From Candidatus Helicobacter avicola (GTDB taxonomy: Bacteria > Campylobacterota > Campylobacteria > Campylobacterales > Helicobacteraceae), in contig DXIN01000038.1 of NCBI GenBank assembly GCA_019112865.1, positions 46,298 through 110,297 on the forward strand: a stretch of DNA of 64,000 nucleotides, in the 5' to 3' direction. Numbering within the stretch: the stretch's first letter is position 1; the number at the start of each line of letters is the position of its first letter. The notes under the pieces were generated by a model that was not told the origin of the DNA, ran no database searches, and worked only from the letters and a program-made list of their open reading frames with translations. The position numbers were made by a program, and so were the translations under genes. Positions 47,819 through 57,805 of the stretch are shown here, piece by piece.

Positions 47819-48475
47819 CTATGGCTTAATTACAAAGCTTGGCGTGTGGCAGATAGATAATTTTTGCACATTTATAGCTTTTTTAGCGAAAAACTCATCA
47901 ATCGCCTTGGTCTCACCCGGGAAAATCCCATAATCATCAAACATCACTACACCTCCACGCACAACTTTTTCCCAAAAAGATTCTAAAATACTTACTGCTG
48001 GTTCGTAAATGTCTGTATCTATGTGGAGCAGTGCGATTTTGAGCTGTGGATTGCGCACACAATATTCTGGCACGCTCTGTGTGATGTCACCCTTGATAAT
48101 CTCATAATTTCGTATATTCTTATAAGCCAAAACCTTGTGGAGCTCCTCCTCTGTGATACCTTCTCCAGCTTCGTTGATAAATGCCTCTCGCAATGCCTTA
48201 TCTGCCTCGAAATTTGTTTGCGGAAATGCACCAAATATATCAAACCCAATGAGCTTGCGAGAATCTTGCATTTCTAGAATCTCTCGAAAGTGCGCAAGTC
48301 TAAAAAATGAATTGCCCTTAAAGATTCCACATTCTACAATCGTCCCGGGCAAAGAGAGGATTTTTTTATAGAGTTCATAATGGGCGAAAAATTTCCCAAA
48401 CCTCCGCGTATCTGCGGTAATATAAAAACCATTTTCATAAAAAAATGCTTGTGTCTCATCAAAATTATTGAGCAT
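47819..48475 (-). CDS. TylF/MycF-family O-methyltransferase, probable surface-sugar methyltransferase
   Basis: 218 residues. SAM pocket VECGIFKGNSFFRLAHF and metal/active site LHIDTDIYEPAVSILE with GGVVMFDDYG mark the TylF/MycF/NovP group, which O-methylates hydroxyls of deoxysugars. Here, next to an AsnB-like amidotransferase and a membrane glycan gene, O-methylation of an LPS or capsule sugar is the likely role. AAGGA precedes the ATG. A C9 tract (G9 on this strand) lies 33 bp upstream of the start, just ahead of a -10-like box. Confidence 0.8.
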   Translation of the reverse strand: MLNNFDETQAFFYENGFYITADTRRFGKFFAHYELYKKILSLPGTIVECGIFKGNSFFRLAHFREILEMQDSRKLIGFDIFGAFPQTNFEADKALREAFINEAGEGITEEELHKVLAYKNIRNYEIIKGDITQSVPEYCVRNPQLKIALLHIDTDIYEPAVSILESFWEKVVRGGVVMFDDYGIFPGETKAIDEFFAKKAINVQKLSICHTPSFVIKP

Positions 48476-48500
48476 ATTTTCGTCCTTAAATTTTTTTGTA

Positions 48501-48506
48501 ATACTA
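48501..48506 (-). promoter_or_regulatory. Possible -10 box for the TylF-like gene, abutting the G9 tract
   Basis: TAGTAT on the minus strand about 26 bp upstream of the ATG. The G9 run is one base upstream of it, in the position of the -35/-10 spacer, so tract length could alter promoter strength. Confidence 0.35.
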
Positions 48507-48507
48507 T

Positions 48508-48516
48508 CCCCCCCCC
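48508..48516 (+). repeat. C9 tract in the divergent spacer between the TylF-like gene and asnB
   Basis: Nine C in the 173 bp intergenic region. In the TylF-like direction no in-frame ATG, GTG or TTG lies between the upstream stop and the tract, so it is upstream of, not within, the coding sequence. Confidence 0.9.
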
Positions 48517-48606
48517 TTAAAAGTAGCTTAAATATATTGGATTTAATGAAAATCTAGCGAGATTTTGGCGCAAATATTGTCTTTAGTGATAAAAGTGAGA
48601 ATCTGT

Positions 48607-48612
48607 TATAAT
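48607..48612 (+). promoter_or_regulatory. Putative -10 box for asnB
   Basis: TATAAT with an upstream TGT, 36 bp before the ATG at 48649; AAGGAG is 6 bp before the ATG. Confidence 0.5.
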
Positions 48613-48648
48613 AACCACTTAAATTTTTAGATTCTTAAGGAGATTGTA

Positions 48649-50542
48649 ATGTGTGGGATTTTAGGAAGTATTCCAGCGACAACTAACAGGGAGCATTTTT
48701 TGCAAGCACTCAATACCCTATCGCATAGGGGACCTGATGACTTTGGTGTGTATCATAGCGATGAGATAAGCCTCGGACATAGACGTTTGGCAATCATCGA
48801 CACGAGTTCTGCCGGACACCAGCCGATGTCTTACGGGGGGGGGCAAATATACTATTGTCTTTAATGGAGAAATTTATAACTTTATAGAGCTTAGGGAGGA
48901 GCTTAAGCTCAAGGGTTATAGCTTTTGCACGCACAGCGATACGGAGGTGGTGCTAGCGAGCTATGACTGCTGGGGGGAGCAATGTCTCAATCGCTTCAAT
49001 GGTATGTGGGCGCTAGCTATCTGGGATCATACCAAAAAACGCCTTTTCCTCTCTCGTGATAGATTTGGCAAAAAACCTTTGTTTTACGCATTTGTCAAAG
49101 ACAAGCAGGGGCGCGATATGTTTGTGTTTGCTTCCGAGATGAAGGCGATATATCCGTATTTGAGAGAAATCAAACCCTCCGCGTATTTTAATACTATGAG
49201 TGATGTGAAGCATATTTTTAGCTACGAGCAGCGCAAAGACCACACTCTTGTGGAGGGCATTTATCGTTTTCCGTATTCGTGCTATGCGTATTATGACCCA
49301 AAGCAGCCACAAAGTCTCAAATACCAACGCTATTATTGTATCCTTGATCATCTTATCGCACCGCCAAATCACTATGGGGAAGCGGTGGAGAGATTTAGGG
49401 AGCTATTTTTGGATTCTGTGTCTTTGCGTATGCGCTCTGATGTATCCATAGGCACAGCACTAAGTGGTGGGGTGGATTCTAGCTCGACGATTTGTGCGAT
49501 GGCATACCTTGCCAAGCAGGGGCTAAAGGCAGAATCTAAAGACTGGCAGCACGCCTTTGTCGCATGCTTTAAAGACACGCCACAAGAAGAAAGCCATTAT
49601 GCCAGAGAGGTTGTCAATCACATTAGCATAAAAGCTAAGTTTTTGGAGATAAATCCTTTAGAAAATTGGGATAGGCTAGAGTATTATTTTTATCTCTTAG
49701 AAGATTTGTATGGCAGGATACCTCTCGCACAGATTAGCACTTATCAGGCTATCAAAGAAAATGGCGTGAGTGTTACGCTTGATGGGCATGGGGCAGATGA
49801 GTTATTGTGCGGATATGGACATTTGATATATGCGCTTTGGGATTGTCGGTATAACCCTTCAAAAATCTATGATATACTCAACACTTCCAACCAAACTCTA
49901 GCACACCCACTGCCTATGCCACGAGTCGTGAAAAATGGCATAAGCTTTCTTGCGAAGTCTTTTATCAAGAAAATGATTGGGAGAAAGTTTGGTTTAGATT
50001 CTCAAGATGCCTCTCACCCTAATTTTCATACAATGGATTTTTTCACACAGCAGCTTTATGTGATTTTTTATGAAACGCTTTTGCCCGTGATTTTGAGGGA
50101 TTATGACAGATATTCTATGATGAATAGTCTCGAAATTCGTATGCCTTTTATGGACCATAGGCTTGTGGAATTTTTATTTTCGTTGCCTTTTGATTACAAA
50201 AATGGACATGGTTACACGAAACGCATCGTGCGAGATAGTATGAATGAGATTGTCCCAAAAAGCGTCATATGGCGCAAACACAAAATTGGCTTTAACGCTC
50301 CAATGATTGAGTGGATACAAAGAGATAGAGCGCATAATGGCTTGCGCGAGTATTTTTTAGATTTGGCACATTCACAGGATTTTTTGCAATGCCCCTTTGT
50401 CAAAAACCCACAACACATACAAGAGGCGATTGTGAGAATCTGCTCTATGGAGGCAAGCTCCCCTCATCTTGCTGAAGAAATATGGTGCGCACTCAATCCC
50501 TACATCTGGAGCAAATCCCTCAAATACGCGGTGAGGTTTTAG
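48649..50542 (+). CDS. asnB: Asparagine synthase (glutamine-hydrolysing)-like amidotransferase, phase-variable, out of frame
   Basis: Two frames (48649-48864, and the frame ending 50542) form one class II amidotransferase. The first starts MCGILGSI with nucleophile C2 and contains LSHRGPDD. The second continues as KYTIVFNGEIYNFIELREEL, then SRDRFGKKPL, and the synthetase P-loop ALSGGVDSSS. The break is at G9 (48835-48843): with 8 (or 11) G the frame is continuous and gives 630 residues, normal for AsnB. As written, translation stops at 48864. In a glycan locus such enzymes often amidate uronic acids of O-antigen or capsule; general asparagine synthesis is the alternative. Confidence 0.88.
48835..48843 (+). 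repeat. G9 mononucleotide tract inside asnB
   Basis: Nine G, codons for Gly-Gly-Gly, exactly where the two AsnB frames meet. Loss of one G restores the frame. Confidence 0.92.
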
Positions 50543-50570
50543 ATTCTATGAATGTTAGCGGTTTGAGATT
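50538..50570 (-). repeat. Dispersed repeat, copy E (degenerate, right after the membrane protein gene)
   Basis: On the minus strand AATCTCAAACCGCTA then ACATTCATAGAATCTAAA. It aligns with copy B with a 3-base gap and few mismatches. It starts 3 bp after the TGA of the gene at 50574 in that gene's direction, and also overlaps the asnB stop on the other strand. Confidence 0.6.
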
Positions 50571-50573
50571 GTG

Positions 50574-52230
50574 TCAGCGCACCTTATACACATAGAAATA
50601 CAGCGGTAGCCCAAAGGCATTTTGGCTTAGGATCATCTCTCCTTGCACCCTATCACGCATAAGTGCCTTGATAAAAGCCTTAAATCCAAGTCGTGGAATC
50701 TCATAGCCAAAATCGCTTCTATGCAGTAGTTCGTATTTGCTCTCTAGCTCTGCTAGTGAATCTGTAGTGATACTATCGCGCGTATATGGTGTAAGCACGA
50801 CGATGTCGCCGCTTTGTTTGGGCACGATGGCATTGCTCCTAAAGACGCTGTATGGGCTATTAGGCTTTTCTTTGCCCAAAAGCACATTATCCACCGCTGT
50901 GTCAGAATACAAATCAAACTTGCTCGCCCCATAAAAACTAAGCCATGCGCCAAAGCTGTGATACACCTCCACGCCTGAAGCACGATTGACACCTTCGAGA
51001 TAAATACGCGTGTCAGGGTTTTGTGTGATATAGTCGCTTAAAAAATGTAGAGTGTCTTGAAAATTATTTGGCACGAGCTTGTAAAACGCGATTTGATAGA
51101 GGCTCATAAACGCGCTATTACCGACAAAAATCACCAAACACAGCACATAAATTGCCCGTATGATACGCGCTCTCCAGTAATACATACCTATACCCACAAG
51201 TCCTATAAGCCCAAACACATACGCAGGGAGTGGATAGTGTATGTCGCCAATTTTTAGTGCGATATATTCAGCACACAGCACCAACGCCGCGATAAGCGCA
51301 GAATCTAGCAAGGGCAAAAATGGGGATTTTTTCACAAACACTTGGTAGATTCTATACAGCACGAAGCAAGGTATCGCCACAAACAAAAATGGCTCTTGCA
51401 AGATATAGTTAAACACAACTTTTGTCATCACAATCAGTTGATTATAAGGTGTGTCGCCATAGGATCCGCTGCCTTGCTTTTGAGCTAGCACGACTACCGC
51501 ATACACGAGTAGCCACACTGCACTGCTTAGCACGAGTGCGACATCAAAGGTTTTTGTGATTTTTGATGAGTTTTTATAATCTAGCACAAAATGCACAAAC
51601 CCAAACACCCCAAGCATTGCAAATGCTGTCTCTTTGTAATACAGTGCTAGATTCGCACACACCACGCCAAGCACCAAAAAAACCCAAGCCCTAGCACTCA
51701 TACGCGCATACACCACATACATATAGCTTGCCAAAAAGAGACTACAAAACACAAACTCCATACGTTCTGGCACAAAAAGCCTAAGCCAAGCTGTGATAAA
51801 TGCGGGAGAAAAGAGACAGAGCAATAGAGCTCCATACACTAAGTATGGGGTATTGCAAGATTGTGTGTGATGAGCTGTGAATCTAAAAAGCACATAGCGT
51901 AAGCACCACATGACCACAATGAGACAAATGGCGTTGAAGGCATAAAACACGCTCGCTTCTGGAGTAAAAATCGCGCTTAGGATATTCCACTCTTGTCCAT
52001 CAAGCGGAAAAAATCGCCCAATGTCCGCAAAAATAAAAAGCGGAATAGGCTCGCCTACAAAAAGCGTCTTTGTGAAGGTGTGGTCATCAATCACGCTAAA
52101 GTGCGCCCAACAAGCCACCAAAAGCGCATATCCAATGACGATAATCCAAAATACACTATCTACTACAAGCCTTTTGGGGCTTGTCTCTACGCTATTGCCC
52201 CCCCCCTAAATTAGTTCTTACCTGATACAT
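50574..52230 (-). CDS. Polytopic membrane protein of a glycan locus (glycosyltransferase-like), phase-variable, out of frame
   Basis: The ATG at 52230 has AAGGAG 5 bp upstream and opens MYQVRTNLGGG, then G9 (52198-52206) throws the frame into a stop. Removing one G gives a continuous 551-residue protein in which the next residues (VFWIIVIGYALLVACWAHF) form a first membrane helix. The remaining frame (from 52121) shows about ten more helices and a C-terminal periplasmic domain of roughly 150 residues. The overall plan resembles GT39/ArnT-like lipid-linked sugar transferases, but no signature motif was found, so the activity is unassigned. Neighbours asnB and the TylF-like gene suggest surface polysaccharide work. 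Confidence 0.75.
52198..52206 (-). repeat. G9 tract near the 5' end of the membrane protein gene
   Basis: Nine C on the plus strand, G on the coding strand, 24 bases after the start codon begins. With 9 G translation ends after 12 codons; 8 or 11 G would be in frame. Confidence 0.9.
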
Positions 52231-52356
52231 AACACTCCTTTTATTAGATTGATTGCTAAAAGCCACATTATGTCGGGAAGATAAAGCTTCCCACGACAAG
52301 CTACTTGATGTTGAAATGCCACCAATTTGGATTCTCACACAGGCACAAGATTGCTC

Positions 52357-54822
52357 CTATTCAGAGATGTCTTGCTCGTCCTCTTGCTTTTGCTTGGGGC
52401 ATTTGTTGGCGTATGCGACTTTGTCATTGCCGACATTGACGATTTTCACACCACTTGTGTTGCGTCCAGCCTCTCGAATCGCTTCCGTATCTACCCTAAT
52501 CATCTTTCCAGAGCTTGTGAGTACCATCAAATCCATATCCTCATCATTGACATTTACGATACTTACAAGTTTCCCGGTTTTTGGTGTAAGTTTCATCACG
52601 ATAACTCCCTTACCACCGCGGCTCTGCAGCCGGTATTCCCCGGCTAGTGTTTGTTTGCCTATACCTTGCTCACTCACGGTCAAAAGCTTGTCGCTATCGC
52701 TATAAATCGTCGTAGCTCCCACGACAAAATCCTCATTGGCTTTGAATCTAATCCCCGTAACACCTCTGCTTACGCGTCCGATCTCGCGCACATCATTGAT
52801 ACCAAACCTAATGCACATACCCTGATAAGTCGCGATAAAGAGTTCTTTGACACTTGGTGTGATGATGTTGGCGCTCACGAGCTCATCGTCCTCATCAAGA
52901 TTGATTGCTCGGATTCCCACGCTACGCACATTGCCATACTCACTCAAATTCGTGCGCTTGACGATACCATTTTTAGTGAAAAACACTAGCGATTTGTCAG
53001 CATTAAAATCTGTGGTTGTGATAGTTGCCATAATTTTTTCATCGGGTTGGATATTGACGAGATTTACTACTGCTTTACCAATAGCCGTCCTGCCTGCTTC
53101 TGGGATTTTATAAACCTTGAGCCAATAGAGCTGTCCTTTATTAGTAACAAACATAATCGTATCGTGTGCATTAGCGATAAAAAAAGATTCTATAAAATCA
53201 TCATCGTGCGTATTTCCGCTAATCTTGCCCTTACCACCGCGGTTTTGCTTCTCATAGGTTTTGAGCTGCACGCGCTTGACATAGCCCCTATGGCTCATTG
53301 TAACCACGACTTTTTCATTTGGTATCAAATCCTCAATATCAATAGCATCATAATCCTCTTCTATCTGCGTTTTGCGTGGCGTGCTAAATTTTTGTTTAAT
53401 CTCTAGGAGCTCGTCTTTGATGATTTCTTTTAGCTTCTCCTCGCTGCGCAAGATAGATTCTAAGTTTGCGATTTCTTCTAGGAGCTGTGCGTATTCGCTT
53501 GCGATTTTATCGCGCTCTAGCCCTGTGAGACGTTGCAAACGCATCTCTAGGATTGCTTTTGCTTGGAGTTCAGAGAGCTTAAACTTCTCTACTAAAGCAC
53601 TCTTAGCACTCTCACTATCAGCACTAGCGCGTATGGTAGTGATCACTTCATCGATGTGATCAAGTGCTATCGTCAAACCCTCTAAAATATGCGCTCTTGC
53701 TTTGGCTTTTTCAAGTTCAAAAATACTACGGCGGATAATGATAGTCTTGCGATGTGCGATAAAAATCTGCAAAAGCTCAAGGAGGTTAAATATCTTTGGT
53801 TCTTTATTGTGGATAGCTAGGAGGATAATCCCAAATGTGCTTTCCATCGTGGTGGATTTAAAGAGATGATTAAGCACAATCTCACTCATCGCCTCGCGCT
53901 TGAGTTCAATCACCACGCGGATACCCTCTCTATCAGATTCATCGCGCACTTCTGCAATCCCCTCAATCACCTTTTCTTTTGCTAACTCGCTGATTTGCTC
54001 GACAAGCTTTGCTTTATTGACTTGGTAAGGCACTTCATCAATCACGATGACTTCTTTTGTCTTGGTCTGTTCGATATGGGTTTTAGCACGCACTTTTACG
54101 CGCCCACGACCCGTGCGATAAGCTTCTGCAATGCCTTGCTTCCCATAGATAATCCCACCTGTTGGGAAATCTGGACCTTGCACGATAGACAAAAGCTCCT
54201 CCACATCGGCATTTGGTGAATCTAGCAAATACATCAGCGCATCGACAATCTCATCAAGTCTATGTGGTGGGATAGAAGTCGCCATACCTACTGCAATCCC
54301 GCTTGATCCATTGACAAGGAGATTGGGAATGCGTGTGGGTAAAATAGAGGGTTCGGTAAGCGTGTCATCATAATTTCCCACAAATTCCACGGTTTCTTTT
54401 TCAATATCACGAAGCATTTCCTCGCTTGCTGCTGTCATACGTGCTTCGGTGTAACGCATAGCTGCCGCACTATCGCCATCAATAGAGCCGAAATTCCCCT
54501 GTCCATCAATAAGCTCTAGGCGCATAGAAAAATCTTGTGCCATTCTAACCAGCGCATCATATACTGCAAAATCCCCATGTGGGTGGTATTTACCAATCAC
54601 ATCGCCCACGATTCTCGCACTTTTTTTGTAAGGCTTGCGTGAGGTTACGCCTAGTTCATGCATAGCATAGAGGATTCTTCTATGCACAGGCTTTAGCCCA
54701 TCTTTTGCATCAGGCAATGCACGTCCCACAATCACGCTCATCGAATAATCAAGATAGCTTTCTTTTATGCTTTCATCAATGCGAATATCTGTAATGTTTC
54801 CATGTTCTAGCAGATTTTCCAT
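52357..54822 (-). CDS. gyrA: DNA gyrase subunit A
   Basis: 821 residues from the ATG giving [13 protein letters not shown]; an earlier TTG start is less likely because GGAG lies 9 bp before this ATG. Contains the winged-helix core with the catalytic tyrosine in [11 protein letters not shown], and six C-terminal beta-pinwheel blades including RGGKGK. Introduces negative supercoils with GyrB. In the quinolone pocket the sequence is [11 protein letters not shown]85 (codon TTT, 54570-54568) occupies the place of E. coli Ser83; D89 is intact. Substitutions at that place commonly cause fluoroquinolone resistance. Confidence 0.97.
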   Translation of the reverse strand: MENLLEHGNITDIRIDESIKESYLDYSMSVIVGRALPDAKDGLKPVHRRILYAMHELGVTSRKPYKKSARIVGDVIGKYHPHGDFAVYDALVRMAQDFSMRLELIDGQGNFGSIDGDSAAAMRYTEARMTAASEEMLRDIEKETVEFVGNYDDTLTEPSILPTRIPNLLVNGSSGIAVGMATSIPPHRLDEIVDALMYLLDSPNADVEELLSIVQGPDFPTGGIIYGKQGIAEAYRTGRGRVKVRAKTHIEQTKTKEVIVIDEVPYQVNKAKLVEQISELAKEKVIEGIAEVRDESDREGIRVVIELKREAMSEIVLNHLFKSTTMESTFGIILLAIHNKEPKIFNLLELLQIFIAHRKTIIIRRSIFELEKAKARAHILEGLTIALDHIDEVITTIRASADSESAKSALVEKFKLSELQAKAILEMRLQRLTGLERDKIASEYAQLLEEIANLESILRSEEKLKEIIKDELLEIKQKFSTPRKTQIEEDYDAIDIEDLIPNEKVVVTMSHRGYVKRVQLKTYEKQNRGGKGKISGNTHDDDFIESFFIANAHDTIMFVTNKGQLYWLKVYKIPEAGRTAIGKAVVNLVNIQPDEKIMATITTTDFNADKSLVFFTKNGIVKRTNLSEYGNVRSVGIRAINLDEDDELVSANIITPSVKELFIATYQGMCIRFGINDVREIGRVSRGVTGIRFKANEDFVVGATTIYSDSDKLLTVSEQGIGKQTLAGEYRLQSRGGKGVIVMKLTPKTGKLVSIVNVNDEDMDLMVLTSSGKMIRVDTEAIREAGRNTSGVKIVNVGNDKVAYANKCPKQKQEDEQDISE

Positions 54823-54853
54823 AATTCTAAACTCCAAATAGTATGATGCGTTT

Positions 54854-54859
54854 ATTGTA
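54854..54859 (-). promoter_or_regulatory. Putative -10 box for gyrA
   Basis: TATACAAT on the minus strand, about 32 bp upstream of the chosen ATG, in the 72 bp space behind hemC. Confidence 0.45.
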
Positions 54860-54894
54860 TAGTAAAAAGCCTAAAAAAAGTATTATTCCTAGTT

Positions 54895-55842
54895 TTAGAC
54901 CATTTGATAGGCTTGCTCAAGCAACTCTTTCGCACCATTTGCGATAAATTTTTGTGCCAACTGCACACCGAGGTTTTTGGCACTAATAAGCGCAATCTCT
55001 GGATTAGAATCTAGCACACACACAAGTGTAGAGCGGATACTTGCACTCCCATCAGGTAAGCCCAAAATCGCCTCAAGGACAAGCTGGGTGGATTTTTGGT
55101 GTGCATACACACCAATAGGCACTTGACAACCACCCTCTAGTGTGCGGATAAACTCTCGCTCTGCACTGCAGCAAATCGCACTCTCCATATCTTGTAACTG
55201 ACGCACATACTTAATCACACTAAGATTCTCACTTGCACACTCTATCCCCAACGCTCCTTGTCCCATCGCAGGTATCATAAAAGCAAGGGGCTTGATGTAT
55301 GCCACTTCATCAATCTCTAATCGCTCAAGCGCAGCTTTTGCCAAGATAATCGCGTCAAACTCACCATTTTTTAGCTTTTGCAAACGCGTCTGCACATTGC
55401 CTCGCAAAGAAAGCGTATCCAAATCTCTACGCAAAATTTTTAACTGCATCGAGCGACGCAAAGAAGTCGTGCCAACTCTCGCATTTTGGGGCAAATCATC
55501 AAGACTTGCGTATTTCTCACTTACAAAACAATCCTCAAAACTCGCACGTTTGGTAATCGCCACTAGCTCCAAGCCATTCTCTAGCTCCACAGGCACATCT
55601 TTTAGGCTATGAACTGCTAAGTCAATATCCCCACTAAGGAGCATTTCCTCTAGCTCTTTGGTAAAAAGCCCCTTACCACCGATTTTTGCCAATGGCACAT
55701 CAAGGATTTTATCACCCTTAGTCTTGATGATTTTTAGCTCGGATTCCAATCCGTGTTCAAGCCATAGTCGCTTTTTGATATGCTCGGCTTGCCACAAAGC
55801 TAGCGCACTGCCCCTTGTCCCAATGATTAGTTTATTTGGCAT
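54895..55842 (-). CDS. hemC: Porphobilinogen deaminase (hydroxymethylbilane synthase)
   Basis: 315 residues from the ATG at 55842 (AAGGA 7 bp upstream; the GTG two codons earlier overlaps it). Motifs [38 protein letters not shown] and [12 protein letters not shown]; the Cys in GGC carries the dipyrromethane cofactor. Condenses four porphobilinogens in heme synthesis. Its start overlaps the end of proS by 11 bp. Confidence 0.97.
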   Translation of the reverse strand: MPNKLIIGTRGSALALWQAEHIKKRLWLEHGLESELKIIKTKGDKILDVPLAKIGGKGLFTKELEEMLLSGDIDLAVHSLKDVPVELENGLELVAITKRASFEDCFVSEKYASLDDLPQNARVGTTSLRRSMQLKILRRDLDTLSLRGNVQTRLQKLKNGEFDAIILAKAALERLEIDEVAYIKPLAFMIPAMGQGALGIECASENLSVIKYVRQLQDMESAICCSAEREFIRTLEGGCQVPIGVYAHQKSTQLVLEAILGLPDGSASIRSTLVCVLDSNPEIALISAKNLGVQLAQKFIANGAKELLEQAYQMV

Positions 55843-57805
55843 TGACACTCCTTAAGTTATGTGTGTTTGTAGATTCTGTGTTGTCGTTGGTTATTGTGGA
55901 TTTTATGACAGAATCTAGTGCATCGCTCGCATCAATAATGCGCTTTTGCAATCCCTCGCGTTTTATAAGCTCTACTTTGCCCTCGCTCAAGGTTTTGCCT
56001 ACAATAAGGGCTTGATAAAATCCTATAAGCTCAAAATCCTTCATCTTAAATCCAAAGCGTTCATCTCTATCATCAAGCACTACATCAACCCCACGCGCCA
56101 AAAGTGCCTCATAAGTTTTCGTGGCATACGCCATTTGCTCGCTATCTTTGATATTTGAGACGATGATTACCACATCAAAGATTCTCACATTCTCACCCCA
56201 CACACAGCCAAATTCATCACTTTTTTGCTCCAAAATTGCTGGGAGCAAACGCGTAACGCCAATCCCATAGCACCCCATGATGAGGTTTTGTGCCTTGCCT
56301 GTGTGGTCAAGAAACTTTGCGTCCATTTGGTGCGAGTATTTTTCGCCTAGCTTAAAGATATGCCCAATTTCTATGCCCTTAGCATACTGCAGTTCCTCGG
56401 CACAATGCGGACACAAATCTCCCTCTCTTACCTTGATAATATCTGCATAGTGTGCGTTTCTTAGCTCTTCAAACTCACTCACATCAATCCCCACGATATG
56501 ATAATCTTTTTTGTTCGCCCCAGTAATCATATCTTTGGCATCACGCAAACCCTCATCAAGGATATAGCGCACGCCTTCAAGTCCAATAGGTCCTATAAAT
56601 CCAGCCTTTAGCCCTGCAGATTCTAAAAGCTCACTAGGAGCGTCCTCTAGAGCAAGGTAGTGGTGTTCTCCAAGCGCATTGAGTGCATTAAGAGCTTTTG
56701 TTTCCTCGCATTCATCATCGCCGCGCACAAAAAAGACTATTAGTTCATTGCAAATTTGCTCGGCAAATTTGCTATCGTTTGTGGAGAGTGAATCTCCACT
56801 CACTCCGCTGCGCGTTATTGGGTTAGCTTCGCTCAACCCGTTTTCCAAGGTTTTGATTTGCTCGGCAAATTTGCTATCGTTTGTGGAGAGTGAATCTCCT
56901 CTGCTATCTGCTGCTTGGGATTGGCGCACTGCTTTTTTCACCACCGCTTTAATCGTAAAAAATGGGTGAATCTTAAAAAATTCGCACAAAGATTCTATGG
57001 TGGTAACTTCTGGGGTCAAAAACTCTGCAAAAGCCGCTTTTGGAGCTTGTGTGCCATATTTACCCTCATCTTTTGGCGTTTGTCTATCTTTGCGTTTGGC
57101 TGCCTCGAGATTCGCGCCATAATCGCAGTTTTTGCACACTACAAGCGTATCCTCTCCACAATGTGCTAGCACCATAAATTCCTTGCTTCCGCTTCCACCG
57201 ATAGCTCCACTATCTGCCTCTACGATTTTATACTCCAGCCCCAGCCTCTCACAAATCCGCCTATATGCCTGCTCAACTCTCACAAACTCCTTATCCAAGT
57301 CCTCATAACTGCTATGGAAACTATATCCATCTTTCATCACAAACTCACGAGCGCGCATAAGCCCAAATCGCGGTCTTGCCTCATCGCGGAATTTCGTGTG
57401 AATCTGATAGAGATGCAGTGGTAGCTGCTTGTAGCTCCTAATGAATGAGCGTGCGATGTGGGTTACCATTTCCTCGTGCGTAGGTCCTAGCACAAACTCA
57501 TTGTCTTTTCTGTCTTTTAGTCGCAGCAATTCTTTGCCGTATTGGTTGTAACGCCCGCTCTCTTGCCAAAGCTCTGCAGGTGTGATAAATCCCATAAGAA
57601 TCTCCTGCGCGCCGATACGATCCATTTCCTCTTTGATAAGTGCGCGGATACTATCAAGCATTTTTTTGCCCAAAGGCAGGAAGTTATAAATCCCGCTACC
57701 CACCTGCTGGATATATCCTGCCCTTAGCAGTAGCTGATGACTTGCCAAAACCGCATCTTTTGGAATCTCTTTGAGTGTGGGGACAAACATCTGTGAAAAT
57801 CGCAT
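55832..57805 (-). CDS. proS: Prolyl-tRNA synthetase with two extra in-frame segments
   Basis: 657 residues, about 80 longer than the 577 I recall for H. pylori ProS. Class II motifs [35 protein letters not shown] (partly) and the C-terminal anticodon domain are present, with the INS editing domain between motifs 2 and 3. Surplus 1 lies in that domain, about residues 292-350, between KAVVKKAV and [12 protein letters not shown]; it contains [15 protein letters not shown] twice. Surplus 2 is a polar tail, [15 protein letters not shown]..., coded by a copy of the dispersed repeat. Frame is intact throughout. Between hemA and hemC, the order recalled in H. pylori. Confidence 0.95.
   Translation of the reverse strand: MRFSQMFVPTLKEIPKDAVLASHQLLLRAGYIQQVGSGIYNFLPLGKKMLDSIRALIKEEMDRIGAQEILMGFITPAELWQESGRYNQYGKELLRLKDRKDNEFVLGPTHEEMVTHIARSFIRSYKQLPLHLYQIHTKFRDEARPRFGLMRAREFVMKDGYSFHSSYEDLDKEFVRVEQAYRRICERLGLEYKIVEADSGAIGGSGSKEFMVLAHCGEDTLVVCKNCDYGANLEAAKRKDRQTPKDEGKYGTQAPKAAFAEFLTPEVTTIESLCEFFKIHPFFTIKAVVKKAVRQSQAADSRGDSLSTNDSKFAEQIKTLENGLSEANPITRSGVSGDSLSTNDSKFAEQICNELIVFFVRGDDECEETKALNALNALGEHHYLALEDAPSELLESAGLKAGFIGPIGLEGVRYILDEGLRDAKDMITGANKKDYHIVGIDVSEFEELRNAHYADIIKVREGDLCPHCAEELQYAKGIEIGHIFKLGEKYSHQMDAKFLDHTGKAQNLIMGCYGIGVTRLLPAILEQKSDEFGCVWGENVRIFDVVIIVSNIKDSEQMAYATKTYEALLARGVDVVLDDRDERFGFKMKDFELIGFYQALIVGKTLSEGKVELIKREGLQKRIIDASDALDSVIKSTITNDNTESTNTHNLRSVNAK
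55869..55920 (-). repeat. Dispersed repeat, copy F (coding for the proS C-terminus)
   Basis: On the minus strand AATCCACAATAACCAACGAC then AACACAGAATCTAC; about 26 of 33 bases match copy D. It is read in the same codon phase as the open frame through copy D (S-T-x-T-x-D ... E-S). Confidence 0.65.
56754..56899 (-). repeat. 44 bp perfect direct repeat within the proS insertion
   Basis: 56754-56797 and 56856-56899 are identical over 44 bases, 102 bp apart, so the unit preserves frame. Both encode [15 protein letters not shown]. The segment between them (including CTCCGCTGCGCG) differs from usual ProS sequence. Confidence 0.9.
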
